A stretch of DNA of 8,798 nt from Pseudomonadota bacterium (GTDB taxonomy: Bacteria; Pseudomonadota; Alphaproteobacteria; Micavibrionales; Micavibrionaceae), in NCBI GenBank assembly GCA_016198545.1, contig JACQIJ010000172.1, positions 1 through 8,798 on the forward strand, in the 5' to 3' direction. Numbering within the stretch: position 1 is the stretch's first letter; each line of letters begins with the position of its first letter. The notes beneath the pieces are model-generated. The model was given only the letters and a program-made list of their open reading frames with translations. It was not told the origin of the DNA and searched no databases. Positions 1 through 5,906 of this stretch are shown here, piece by piece. A program made the position numbers and the translations under genes.

Positions 1-31
1 CCAGACGTAAAAAGACGGCTAGAATGACGCC

Positions 32-271
32 GTGATGGAAAACCGCATGAACTTCAGCCTTACGAGCCATCCCGCCAAGGCGGGAGAAACTTACTGGCAG
101 CACTTCATATTCACGGCGCGGGTCGCCCTGACTCTGGTCGGCAGCGGGGTAATTCTATTCCTTCACGGCCTGCTGCCCTTTCTCTGCACCCATACGACCA
201 GCGACATGATCGACCGGCTCCATGCCGAACTGCAGGCGCGCAGAGAAAAATGCGAAAAAGCTCGTAAGTAA
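32..271 (+). CDS. Small membrane protein, DUF6356-like
   Basis: The 79-residue product carries a conserved-looking block, SHPAKAGETYWQHFIFTARV (about residues 12-31), then a hydrophobic stretch (VALTLVGSGVILFLHGLLPF, about 31-50), a C-T-H-T-T segment and a charged C-terminal tail. The HPA-x-x-GETYWQH opening followed by one membrane segment and LLPF matches my memory of the alphaproteobacterial DUF6356 family, whose function is unknown. It is probably an inner-membrane protein with one transmembrane helix. The start is ambiguous: GTG at 32, ATG at 35 or ATG at 47. The ATG at 47 (MNFSLTSHPA) best fits the usual family N-terminus. The gene ends 42 bp before rnhB on the same strand and may be co-transcribed with it. 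Confidence 0.75.
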   Translation: MMENRMNFSLTSHPAKAGETYWQHFIFTARVALTLVGSGVILFLHGLLPFLCTHTTSDMIDRLHAELQARREKCEKARK

Positions 272-313
272 TAAACCTCCTTCCCTTTTCTTCCGGACCC
301 GACTCGGCTCAGA

Positions 314-976
314 ATGAGGCCGATGGTTACCAAAAGAAAAGATTCCCGTCCGGATTTTGCATTGGAAGATTCCTGTAAAGGCATTGTCTGCGGCATCGAT
401 GAAGCAGGCCGCGCGCCGCTGGCCGGGCCGGTCATGGCTGCGTGCGTTTTCATCCCGGAAGACAAGCGTGGACTGAAGTTCCTGGATGCCGTGAACGACA
501 GCAAAAAAGTTGTAAAACCGCGCCGCGAAGAGCTTTTCAGCCTTATCACGGAATATTTTCACTGGGGCGCAGGCATGGCATCGCCGGAGGAAATCGACGC
601 GCTGAACATCCACCACGCGACGCTTCTGGCAATGAAGCGCGCCTTTGATGCCATGCGCGGGGTCAAAGCTGCCGTCGCGCTTGTGGATGGAAAATTCGCC
701 CCTGCCCTGTCCTGCGCCACACAGACGGTCATCAGGGGTGATGCAATTTCAAAGTCCATCGCGGCAGCCTCCATCGTCGCCAAAGTTACGCGCGACAGGC
801 TGATGGAAGCCCTGCACAAGGAGTTTCCGCATTACGGATGGGATCGCAATGCCGCCTATCCCACGCCCGAGCATCTGGAGGCCATCCGCCTCCACGGCCT
901 GACGCCTCATCACCGCCGCTCTTTTGCCCCCTGCGCGCAGGCATCTCTGCCCCTGAGGCAAAGCATATCCCGTTGA
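314..976 (+). CDS. rnhB: Ribonuclease HII
   Basis: This 220-residue protein has the length and motif order of type 2 RNase H, which nicks RNA in RNA/DNA hybrids and starts removal of single ribonucleotides misincorporated into DNA. Visible motifs are GIDEAGRAPLAGPV (residues 27-40), NDSKK (61-65), EEIDALNIHHATLLAM (92-107), VDGK (124-127) and GDAISKSIAAASIVAKVTRD (142-161). The expected catalytic acids are D29, E30, D125 and D143. A tyrosine near 182 sits before T-P-E-H as in the family. Two features are unusual: the normally GRG motif reads GRA (32-34), and the usual VDGN reads VDGK. ATG 314 lacks a clear ribosome binding site; ATG 323 (MVTKRKD) follows GAGG closely and is a possible alternative. 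The upstream neighbour is the DUF6356-like gene and the downstream one is ccrM, a common alphaproteobacterial pairing. Confidence 0.95.
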   Translation: MRPMVTKRKDSRPDFALEDSCKGIVCGIDEAGRAPLAGPVMAACVFIPEDKRGLKFLDAVNDSKKVVKPRREELFSLITEYFHWGAGMASPEEIDALNIHHATLLAMKRAFDAMRGVKAAVALVDGKFAPALSCATQTVIRGDAISKSIAAASIVAKVTRDRLMEALHKEFPHYGWDRNAAYPTPEHLEAIRLHGLTPHHRRSFAPCAQASLPLRQSISR

Positions 977-1017
977 TCCGACTCGATTTTTTAGTTCAGA
1001 AATCTCTGCCAATTTAT

Positions 1018-1037
1018 TGATTCCAAATATGGAATCA
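1018..1037. repeat. Perfect 8-bp inverted repeat containing two GANTC sites
   Basis: TGATTCCA and TGGAATCA are exact reverse complements separated by AATA. Each arm contains one GANTC site (1019-1023 and 1032-1036), placed symmetrically. The repeat lies 11 bp upstream of a consensus -35 box. It could be an operator for a dimeric regulator. The right arm is followed by a T-rich tract (TGTTTTCTTCTT), so a weak rho-independent terminator of rnhB is an alternative, although the stem has only three G-C pairs. Confidence 0.65.
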
Positions 1038-1047
1038 TGTTTTCTTC

Positions 1048-1077
1048 TTGACAGCGAATCGGTTTTGACTCAGGATG
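1048..1077 (+). promoter_or_regulatory. Predicted sigma70-type promoter of ccrM
   Basis: TTGACA at 1048-1053 matches the -35 consensus exactly. A spacing of 16-18 bp puts the -10 around 1070-1077 (TCAGGATG), which resembles TATAAT poorly. Transcription would begin near 1083, leaving a short leader with AGGAGG before the ATG at 1105. Two GANTC sites (1056-1060 and 1067-1071) occupy the -35/-10 interval. A good -35, a poor -10 and GANTC in the spacer fit the arrangement described for GcrA-dependent promoters in Caulobacter. No gcrA gene is in the window. Confidence 0.5.
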
Positions 1078-1094
1078 CCTTCTTCGATTTTAAA

Positions 1095-1100
1095 AGGAGG
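1095..1100 (+). promoter_or_regulatory. Ribosome binding site that fixes the ccrM start
   Basis: AGGAGG, preceded by AAA, ends four bases before the ATG at 1105. It is the strongest Shine-Dalgarno match in the window and supports the ATG at 1105 over the in-frame ATG at 1075. The 1075 codon would also lie inside or upstream of the predicted -10. Confidence 0.85.
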
Positions 1101-1104
1101 ACGC

Positions 1105-2217
1105 ATGTCGAGTCATAAAAAAGAAAAAACATTACCTATCAACAAGATTTTGGCTGGGGATTGCGTGGATAATCTTAAATCCCTGCCCAAGGGCTGTATC
1201 GACATGATATTCGCTGACCCTCCCTATAACCTCCAGCTGTCCGGTGAGCTCCACCGCCCTAATAACACCGTCGTGGACGGCGTGGACAATGACTGGGATA
1301 AATTCGGAAGCCTGAAAGATTACGACAATTTTACCCGCACATGGCTGACTGCCGCGCGCGAAACGCTTAAGGATGACGGCACGATCTGGGTCATCGGCAG
1401 CTATCACAATATTTTCCGCGTGGGTACGATATTGCAGGATCTGGGCTACTGGATTCTGAACGACATCATCTGGCGTAAAACCAACCCGATGCCGAACTTC
1501 CGCGGGCGCAGATTCACCAACGCGCATGAAACCCTTATCTGGGCGGCGAAGTCGGAAAAATCAAAATACCGCTTCAACTACGATTCCATGAAGGCGCTGA
1601 ACGAGGACCTGCAGATGCGCAGCGACTGGTTCATCCCGCTTTGTACGGGCGCAGAACGCTTGAAAGGCGCGGACGGGCAAAAAGCGCATCCGACGCAGAA
1701 ACCCGAAGCCCTGCTTTACCGCACGATCATGTCTGCGACCAACCCCGGTGAAACCGTTCTGGACCCGTTCTTCGGCACAGGCACGACGGGCGCGGTCGCA
1801 AAGAAACTGGGCCGCAACTATATCGGTCTCGAACGCGAACCGGATTATATCGAAGCCGCTGAAAAACGCCTGAAAGCTATCAATAAACTCGGCACGGATG
1901 AAATCCTGCATACGCCCTGCAAACGGGAAGAACCGCGCATCCCTTTCGGCCGGCTGATTGAAAACGGACTTCTTAAACCCGGCACACTCCTGACCGACGC
2001 GCAGCAGCGCCACACGGCAAAAGTCGCGGCGGACGGTAATCTCATCTCCGGATCGCACCGCGGATCCATTCACAAAATCGGCGCAGCGCTGCAGGGCGCG
2101 CCTTCATGCAACGGCTGGACATACTGGCATTACAGGCAGGGAAAGCAATACGTCCCCATCGACGCCCTGCGCCAGAAACTGCGCGCCGGGCGCAGCGAAA
2201 TGGATACGTTGCAATAG
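1105..2217 (+). CDS. ccrM: Cell cycle-regulated DNA adenine methyltransferase, GANTC-specific
   Basis: The 370-residue product transfers methyl from S-adenosylmethionine to adenine N6. Motif IV DPPY (38-41, in FADPPYNLQL) precedes HPTQKP (195-200) and motif I DPFFGTGTTG (220-229), the order of beta-class enzymes such as CcrM and M.HinfI. A C-terminal extension of about 80 residues (from about 280), including GSIHKIGA and CNGWTYWHY (about 320-343), matches the CcrM-type RAMA domain needed for DNA recognition. Caulobacter CcrM is about 358 residues, so this is full length. In that family the enzyme works late in the cell cycle and remethylates GANTC after replication. No restriction gene is adjacent, consistent with a solitary regulatory methylase. 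The start was chosen at 1105 because of AGGAGG just upstream; ATG 1075 would add ten residues. The upstream region is unusually rich in the enzyme's own target. Confidence 0.95.
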   Translation: MSSHKKEKTLPINKILAGDCVDNLKSLPKGCIDMIFADPPYNLQLSGELHRPNNTVVDGVDNDWDKFGSLKDYDNFTRTWLTAARETLKDDGTIWVIGSYHNIFRVGTILQDLGYWILNDIIWRKTNPMPNFRGRRFTNAHETLIWAAKSEKSKYRFNYDSMKALNEDLQMRSDWFIPLCTGAERLKGADGQKAHPTQKPEALLYRTIMSATNPGETVLDPFFGTGTTGAVAKKLGRNYIGLEREPDYIEAAEKRLKAINKLGTDEILHTPCKREEPRIPFGRLIENGLLKPGTLLTDAQQRHTAKVAADGNLISGSHRGSIHKIGAALQGAPSCNGWTYWHYRQGKQYVPIDALRQKLRAGRSEMDTLQ

Positions 2218-2225
2218 AATCTATT
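2213..2225. repeat. Palindromic junction of convergent stop codons
   Basis: AATAGA, a central A, and TCTATT form a perfect 6-bp inverted repeat. It holds the ccrM stop (TAG, 2215-2217) and the opposite-strand stop of the HEVEH gene (CTA, 2221-2223) symmetrically, with a GAATC site (2217-2221) between them. It is too short and AT-rich to be a convincing terminator on its own. Confidence 0.5.
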
Positions 2226-3357
2226 TCGGAGCGGTAAGTTTTTCGAAGCGCACAAGTTCTCGGTTGTAGCGGTTTTCAACCTGCTGCAGATACGGAAGCG
2301 CATCCTTTGATTTCTGCCAGAGCGCAGGATCCTCCAGGGAATAGCTGTTCCACTCCATACGGAGTTTCATGATTTTTCCATCCGTATCGGCAGTAGAAGA
2401 AATCTGGCCGGCCTCTATATCGTCATTCAGCTCTTTCAAATCATGCACGATCCGGGGAGGCTCTATCTGGCCGTAATAAATAACGCGCCCGGCGCTGTCA
2501 AACTTGCCACCCTGATCCGCCGTACGCGCCGTTTCCGCCAAATAACGCCCTGTAAAGGAATTGGGGCGGTTTACCGACAAAAGATAGTAGCGGCCTCCTG
2601 CGACGAACATCTCCGGGTGATCCTGTTCGAATGCTTTGGCCGCTTCCGCAAAAGCCATCAACGGATCCGGCTCCACATACTGTCGATGCACGGCAAGCGC
2701 CTCGTGCTCATACTCTATTTTCCGCGCAAGGTCTTTCAGAAGACCTTTATCCACCAGACCGTCTTCGACCATTTCCGGATGCTGACTGACATTCGAACGC
2801 ACAGGGCCTGTATGCCACTGGTACGCATGCTCCACTTCATGCCCGACAAGCATGGCGCCGTAGCTATCGACCGCCCCGCGCTTTATAAAGGGGGAGTCCG
2901 CGCCAAGCCTGTCGCCCAGATCGAGGCCGAGAATGAATTTCTCCGTGAAATTGACGCGAATTGTCCCATCCGGGCCGAAATCGGACCCGTATTTTTTAGG
3001 ATTGTAGAATTTCGTATCAGGGTATTTGTAGAAATGCGCATCATCTTCCGCCGACCAGCCGGAATAGACTTTCGTAATTTCGGCGTGGCTGTGATTTATG
3101 ACGAAAGCGGTCTTCCCCGCCACCTCCTGCAGTTCCGGCGACAGACGCGGATACGCTCTCACCAGCGCCTCGGTTAAAAGCGCTCTTTCACGCTCATGCG
3201 AAATACGGTCCGGATCGTTCCCGTGATTGCCGTTGAGGTCGCAGATCACCGTAAATTCCGGCATTTCCTCTGCCGCGCCAAAACCCGGCAGAAACGCTGC
3301 GGTCAGCGTCAGCGCAACCGCCGCCGTCCCCCTGAAAAATCTGTTAAATATTTTCAT
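2221..3357 (-). CDS. Putative secreted zinc metallopeptidase (HEVEH motif), family unassigned
   Basis: With the start at 3357 the protein has 378 residues. The N-terminus is a typical signal peptide: a basic MKIFNRFFRG, a hydrophobic core (11-26) and a likely cut near residue 28-29 (FGAAEE). The product is therefore probably periplasmic or extracellular. The central sequence GHEVEHAYQW (172-181) contains HExxH: H173 and H177 as zinc ligands, E174 as catalytic base. About 40 residues on, EYEHEALAVHRQYV (215-228) could supply the third ligand, as in gluzincin-type peptidases. The C-terminal 150 residues contain PPRIVHDLKEL but no domain I recognise. The frame stays open upstream to 3684, but that stretch is antisense to folB and lacks signal-peptide character, so it is excluded. 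MSEQSMKIF (start 3372) is an alternative. No strong ribosome binding site precedes either start. Substrate is unknown. Confidence 0.75.
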   Translation of the reverse strand: MKIFNRFFRGTAAVALTLTAAFLPGFGAAEEMPEFTVICDLNGNHGNDPDRISHERERALLTEALVRAYPRLSPELQEVAGKTAFVINHSHAEITKVYSGWSAEDDAHFYKYPDTKFYNPKKYGSDFGPDGTIRVNFTEKFILGLDLGDRLGADSPFIKRGAVDSYGAMLVGHEVEHAYQWHTGPVRSNVSQHPEMVEDGLVDKGLLKDLARKIEYEHEALAVHRQYVEPDPLMAFAEAAKAFEQDHPEMFVAGGRYYLLSVNRPNSFTGRYLAETARTADQGGKFDSAGRVIYYGQIEPPRIVHDLKELNDDIEAGQISSTADTDGKIMKLRMEWNSYSLEDPALWQKSKDALPYLQQVENRYNRELVRFEKLTAPK

Positions 3358-3411
3358 GCTTTGTTCTGACATATATGGACATAATTTGTCAAATCCGATA
3401 GTTTTGCCCGC
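3358..3411. promoter_or_regulatory. Short divergent promoter region between the HEVEH gene and folB
   Basis: Only 54 AT-rich bases separate the two divergent starts. TTGACA reads on the minus strand (3392 to 3387) and CTGACA on the plus strand (3366-3371), forming an inverted pair TGACA-N15-TGTCA. Either could be a -35 box, but neither has a good -10 at 16-18 bp. Both promoters would have to interleave here if each gene has its own. Assignment is tentative. Confidence 0.3.
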
Positions 3412-3777
3412 ATGAACAAGGGAAACTGCGCAAAAATAATCGTCCGCGATCTGAAACTCGACATGCGAATTGGCGTGCATGAGCGCGAAAAAAAAAGAAA
3501 CCAAAGCATTATCGTGAATATCGAGATAGAACTGCAGCCTGTCACTGCCGGACAGACAGACGATATAAGGGATACGCTTGATTACGAAACCGTCATCAAC
3601 GATGTACGGAGCATCGCGCAGACAGGGCACGTTCATCTTGTTGAGCATTTCGCCGAAAAAGTCGCGGCGGTCTGCCTCAGGCACAAGAAAGCCGCCGCAA
3701 CCACGGTGCGCGTCGAAAAACCCGCGGCGTTCAAGGATGTTACTGTCGGCGTCGAAATCAGGCGAACGCGGATCTAG
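3412..3777 (+). CDS. folB: Dihydroneopterin aldolase (FolB family)
   Basis: The 121-residue product has the usual length of FolB, which cleaves 7,8-dihydroneopterin to 6-hydroxymethyl-dihydropterin and glycolaldehyde in folate synthesis. Diagnostic segments are RIGVHEREKK (19-28), LDYETV (56-61), HLVEHFAEKVA (75-85) and RVEKPAAFKDVTVGVEI (100-116). The residues expected at the active site are present: E24, Y58, E78 and K103. The related FolX epimerase cannot be excluded from sequence alone. The gene stands alone, without folP or folK nearby. The start ATG 3412 has no clear Shine-Dalgarno sequence. Its TAG stop (3775-3777) overlaps the stop of the convergent secreted-protein gene. Confidence 0.9.
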   Translation: MNKGNCAKIIVRDLKLDMRIGVHEREKKRNQSIIVNIEIELQPVTAGQTDDIRDTLDYETVINDVRSIAQTGHVHLVEHFAEKVAAVCLRHKKAAATTVRVEKPAAFKDVTVGVEIRRTRI

Positions 3778-4769
3778 AATTTGCCCGACGTGCCCCCGGG
3801 AGCCACGCGACCGCTGGGAAACGACTCGAATACACCTTCATCGGGTGGGCCGCTCCCACCCTGTTCATTCCCGTCTTCTGCCTGTTGATCCTGCGCTCCC
3901 GCCCCGGCGGAGGGGTCCGTATAGCGGCGGACGCGGCGCAACCTTTTCTTAAGCCTGTCCTCCTTGTACAAAAGCTTTTCCTTGTTTCCGTCGGCATAAA
4001 CCTCAATGCCTTCCAGCTGACCGAAAATCACGGCCCTGACGTCGCGCGAGTTAACAAGCGTCGTATCTTTATATTGCATCAAACGCACCTTTAATCGCAG
4101 ATAGGCAGTCCTCTCATAACCTATCATCTGCAGGTGCGGCGGAAGGTTGCTGAACGTCCGGCTGGTTTCCTCAAGATAGAGCTGCGCCAACTCCCGCCCG
4201 ACGGGTATTCTTGTCAATGACAAGGGCTGACTTAGAATCACGATAATATCACGCGGGTAGCCGGGTATGTTGTCGCTGACGCCACAGATTTTTTTCATGC
4301 CGTTTACGATAACGTCAATCTTTCTCGTGCCCAGAACCTTGGACTTGTCGAGAAGATCGAACTCCTCCTTGTCCATGTCATAGCGGCCCAGAAAAATTGG
4401 AACCATTACTTCGTAACGGGTTGGAAACTTGTTTGAGTTTTCCTTGAGGAAAGAGCGTGTGGTTTCAAGAATTTTCGACCATTCAAAATCGTTGTAATAG
4501 TACTGCTGGTACATTTCGCATTCATTGATCAGCAGGTATCTGTTCACAGCATCTATATCGTCGGGCGCAAACTTCCCTATTCCCCAGTACAGGCGCGAAA
4601 GATTTTGAAAAGTTGTCGGAAGGTAGCCGTCGCTTTTTGCTTCCGGCCTTTCCATTTCGGTTTCCTGCGCAAAAGCGCGTGGAGCCGCGCCAACAGCAGC
4701 AAGCATCAGCGCAGCCGCCAGGATGAACGGAAAGCCTCTGAAAAAAATCATGCGTTTGCTTCTAGCCAT
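3774..4769 (-). CDS. Secreted protein of unknown function with acidic/Gly-rich tail
   Basis: From ATG 4769 the protein has 331 residues; an in-frame GTG at 4781 would add four. GGGGGA lies just upstream of ATG 4769, though spaced closely. The N-terminus (MARSKRMIFFRG, then a hydrophobic run) is a signal peptide with likely cleavage at AFA-QE (34/35). The mature part is tyrosine-rich near the start (CEMYQQYYY), has only two cysteines (in NECEM and KKICG), which could form a disulfide, and contains YPRDIIVILSQPLSLTRIPVG as a hydrophobic middle segment. After a basic stretch (LKKRLRRVRRY) come about 47 low-complexity residues rich in Gly, Gln, Asp and Glu, ending GGTSGKF. I do not recognise the family with confidence. 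It begins 2-14 nt after the mutY stop and is probably transcribed with it. Confidence 0.75.
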   Translation of the reverse strand: MARSKRMIFFRGFPFILAAALMLAAVGAAPRAFAQETEMERPEAKSDGYLPTTFQNLSRLYWGIGKFAPDDIDAVNRYLLINECEMYQQYYYNDFEWSKILETTRSFLKENSNKFPTRYEVMVPIFLGRYDMDKEEFDLLDKSKVLGTRKIDVIVNGMKKICGVSDNIPGYPRDIIVILSQPLSLTRIPVGRELAQLYLEETSRTFSNLPPHLQMIGYERTAYLRLKVRLMQYKDTTLVNSRDVRAVIFGQLEGIEVYADGNKEKLLYKEDRLKKRLRRVRRYTDPSAGAGAQDQQAEDGNEQGGSGPPDEGVFESFPSGRVAPGGTSGKF

Positions 4770-4783
4770 TATCCCCCACACAT

Positions 4784-5866
4784 TCAGTCTATCATAAGGC
4801 GCGCGAATTTTTTAAAAACCGTTGGAAATGCCGTACGGTCAAGATCATCGCTTCGCCTCCAGAAAAAGCCTTCCTCCCCGCATTGTATAGAAGCCGTTTC
4901 AACTATCCACCCCTGCAGTATAAGATCGAAATGTGTAAAACTGTGGGCGACAACCCGGTTTTTTTGCGATTTTTTATTTTTTATCAACCGTTTAATAAAA
5001 TCTGGGTGACCCGGCCTGCCTTTTTCCACCCATTCTGATGTAGGAAACCCGTTCATACCGCCCAGCAGCCCTCTTTCCGGCCTTTTTTGCAGCAGGATTT
5101 TGCCCTTCCCGTCCATTATCCAGTAAATATGACCCCGGCGCAGCGGTTTTTCTATCCTTGGAACCCGGCGCGGCAACGTTTCCGCAATATTCTTGCCGGC
5201 GCAGTTTTGCTGAAGCGGGCACATTCCGCAGCGCGGCGATTGTGGAATGCAAACCGTCGCGCCCAGGTCCATCATCGCCTGCGCGAAATCGCCGGGCCGA
5301 TCGCCCCGCCCGGAAGATAAAAAATCCGCATATTGCCGGATCGTTTTTTTTGCGGCGGGCAGCGGTTCCGTTATATTGAAATAGCGCGCAACCACGCGCT
5401 CGACATTTCCGTCGATGACTGTCGCCGGTTTATCGAAAGCAATAGCCGTAATCGCCGCCGATGTATAATCGCCTATGCCGGGAAGTTTCTTAAGTTCTTC
5501 AATGGAATCGGGGAAAACGCCGTCGCGCGCAGATATTTCCTTCGCGCACTTATGAAGATTGCGGGCACGCGCATAATAGCCTAGCCCGGCCCACGCCGCC
5601 ATGACATTATCCACAGGCGCAGCGGCAAGGTCATGAACCGTCGGCCATTTTTCAACAAACTTAAAAAAATAAGAAATAACGGCGGTTACAACTGTTTGTT
5701 GAAGCATTACTTCAGATAACCAGACGTGATAAGGGTCGGGCCGCCGCCCCGGCAGCGCGCGCCAGGGCATCGCGCGGCGGTTTTTGTCATACCATGCCAG
5801 CAGGGATTTGCGGAAATTGTTGATATGCGCGCCGCCAGGCTTGCCTGCCAAAGATGCGGGCGGCAT
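4784..5866 (-). CDS. mutY: A/G-specific adenine glycosylase
   Basis: This base-excision repair enzyme removes adenine mispaired with 8-oxoguanine. Counting from ATG 5866 (360 residues; E. coli MutY is 350), the motifs are SEVMLQQT (51-58, E52 being the expected catalytic glutamate), helix-hairpin-helix LPGIGDYT (128-135), IDGNVERVVAR with catalytic D152, and the 4Fe-4S ligands C206, C213, C216 and C222 in the exact C-x6-C-x2-C-x5-C spacing. A NUDIX-like C-terminal domain follows (about 243-360), including GLLGGMNGFP and the 8-oxoG reading loop as FTH (310-312) instead of E. coli FSH. An alternative start, ATG 5908 (MKRPTTR), adds 14 residues and overlaps the start of the divergent gene. The frame remains open to 6052, but that part is antisense to the DciA-like gene and is rejected. 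Confidence 0.95.
   Translation of the reverse strand: MPPASLAGKPGGAHINNFRKSLLAWYDKNRRAMPWRALPGRRPDPYHVWLSEVMLQQTVVTAVISYFFKFVEKWPTVHDLAAAPVDNVMAAWAGLGYYARARNLHKCAKEISARDGVFPDSIEELKKLPGIGDYTSAAITAIAFDKPATVIDGNVERVVARYFNITEPLPAAKKTIRQYADFLSSGRGDRPGDFAQAMMDLGATVCIPQSPRCGMCPLQQNCAGKNIAETLPRRVPRIEKPLRRGHIYWIMDGKGKILLQKRPERGLLGGMNGFPTSEWVEKGRPGHPDFIKRLIKNKKSQKNRVVAHSFTHFDLILQGWIVETASIQCGEEGFFWRRSDDLDRTAFPTVFKKFARLMID
5607..5615 (+). other. Exact DnaA-box sequence inside mutY
   Basis: TTATCCACA, the strong consensus DnaA box, occurs once, within the mutY coding region. A one-mismatch copy, TTATCCACC, lies at 2747-2755 within the HEVEH gene. There is no cluster of boxes or AT-rich unwinding region, so this is not an origin. 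It may be chance, or an isolated DnaA-binding site. Confidence 0.3.
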
Positions 5867-5906
5867 AGTGCGTGTGTTATCCTTTATTCGTGTTGTGGGT
5901 CTTTTC

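Larger units (their letters stand above)
980..1114 (+). promoter_or_regulatory. GANTC-dense control region of ccrM
   Basis: Six GANTC sites fall in 135 bp: 980-984 (GACTC), 1019-1023 (GATTC), 1032-1036 (GAATC), 1056-1060 (GAATC), 1067-1071 (GACTC) and 1110-1114 (GAGTC, at codons 2-4 of ccrM). By hand I count about 25 GANTC in the window, so outside this block they occur roughly once per 450 bp. GANTC is the target of the CcrM family encoded immediately downstream. In Caulobacter, methylation of GANTC in the ccrM promoter is known to affect its transcription, and GcrA acts at methylated GANTC promoters. That the same holds here is inference. Confidence 0.75.

Noticed and set aside
301..372. 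Second GANTC cluster at the start of rnhB (301, 341 and 368)
   Set aside because: There are three sites in 72 bp, but two lie inside coding sequence and no promoter elements accompany them. This is weaker than the ccrM region and could be chance.
977..1104. CtrA binding site upstream of ccrM
   Set aside because: I looked for TTAA-N7-TTAA as in the Caulobacter ccrM promoter. Only one TTAA half (in TTTTAAAA near 1090) is present, so a full site is not supported.
1105..2217. Restriction-modification system
   Set aside because: No endonuclease gene lies on either side, and the methylase has the CcrM-type C-terminal domain of solitary regulatory enzymes.
2443..3177. 244-codon plus-strand frame
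   Set aside because: It is antisense to the HEVEH gene, shows no recognisable motif, and has a composition typical of shadow frames.
3358..3684. 109-codon N-terminal extension of the HEVEH protein
   Set aside because: The extension is antisense to folB, whose active-site residues are all present, and it would bury a clear signal peptide in the interior of the protein.
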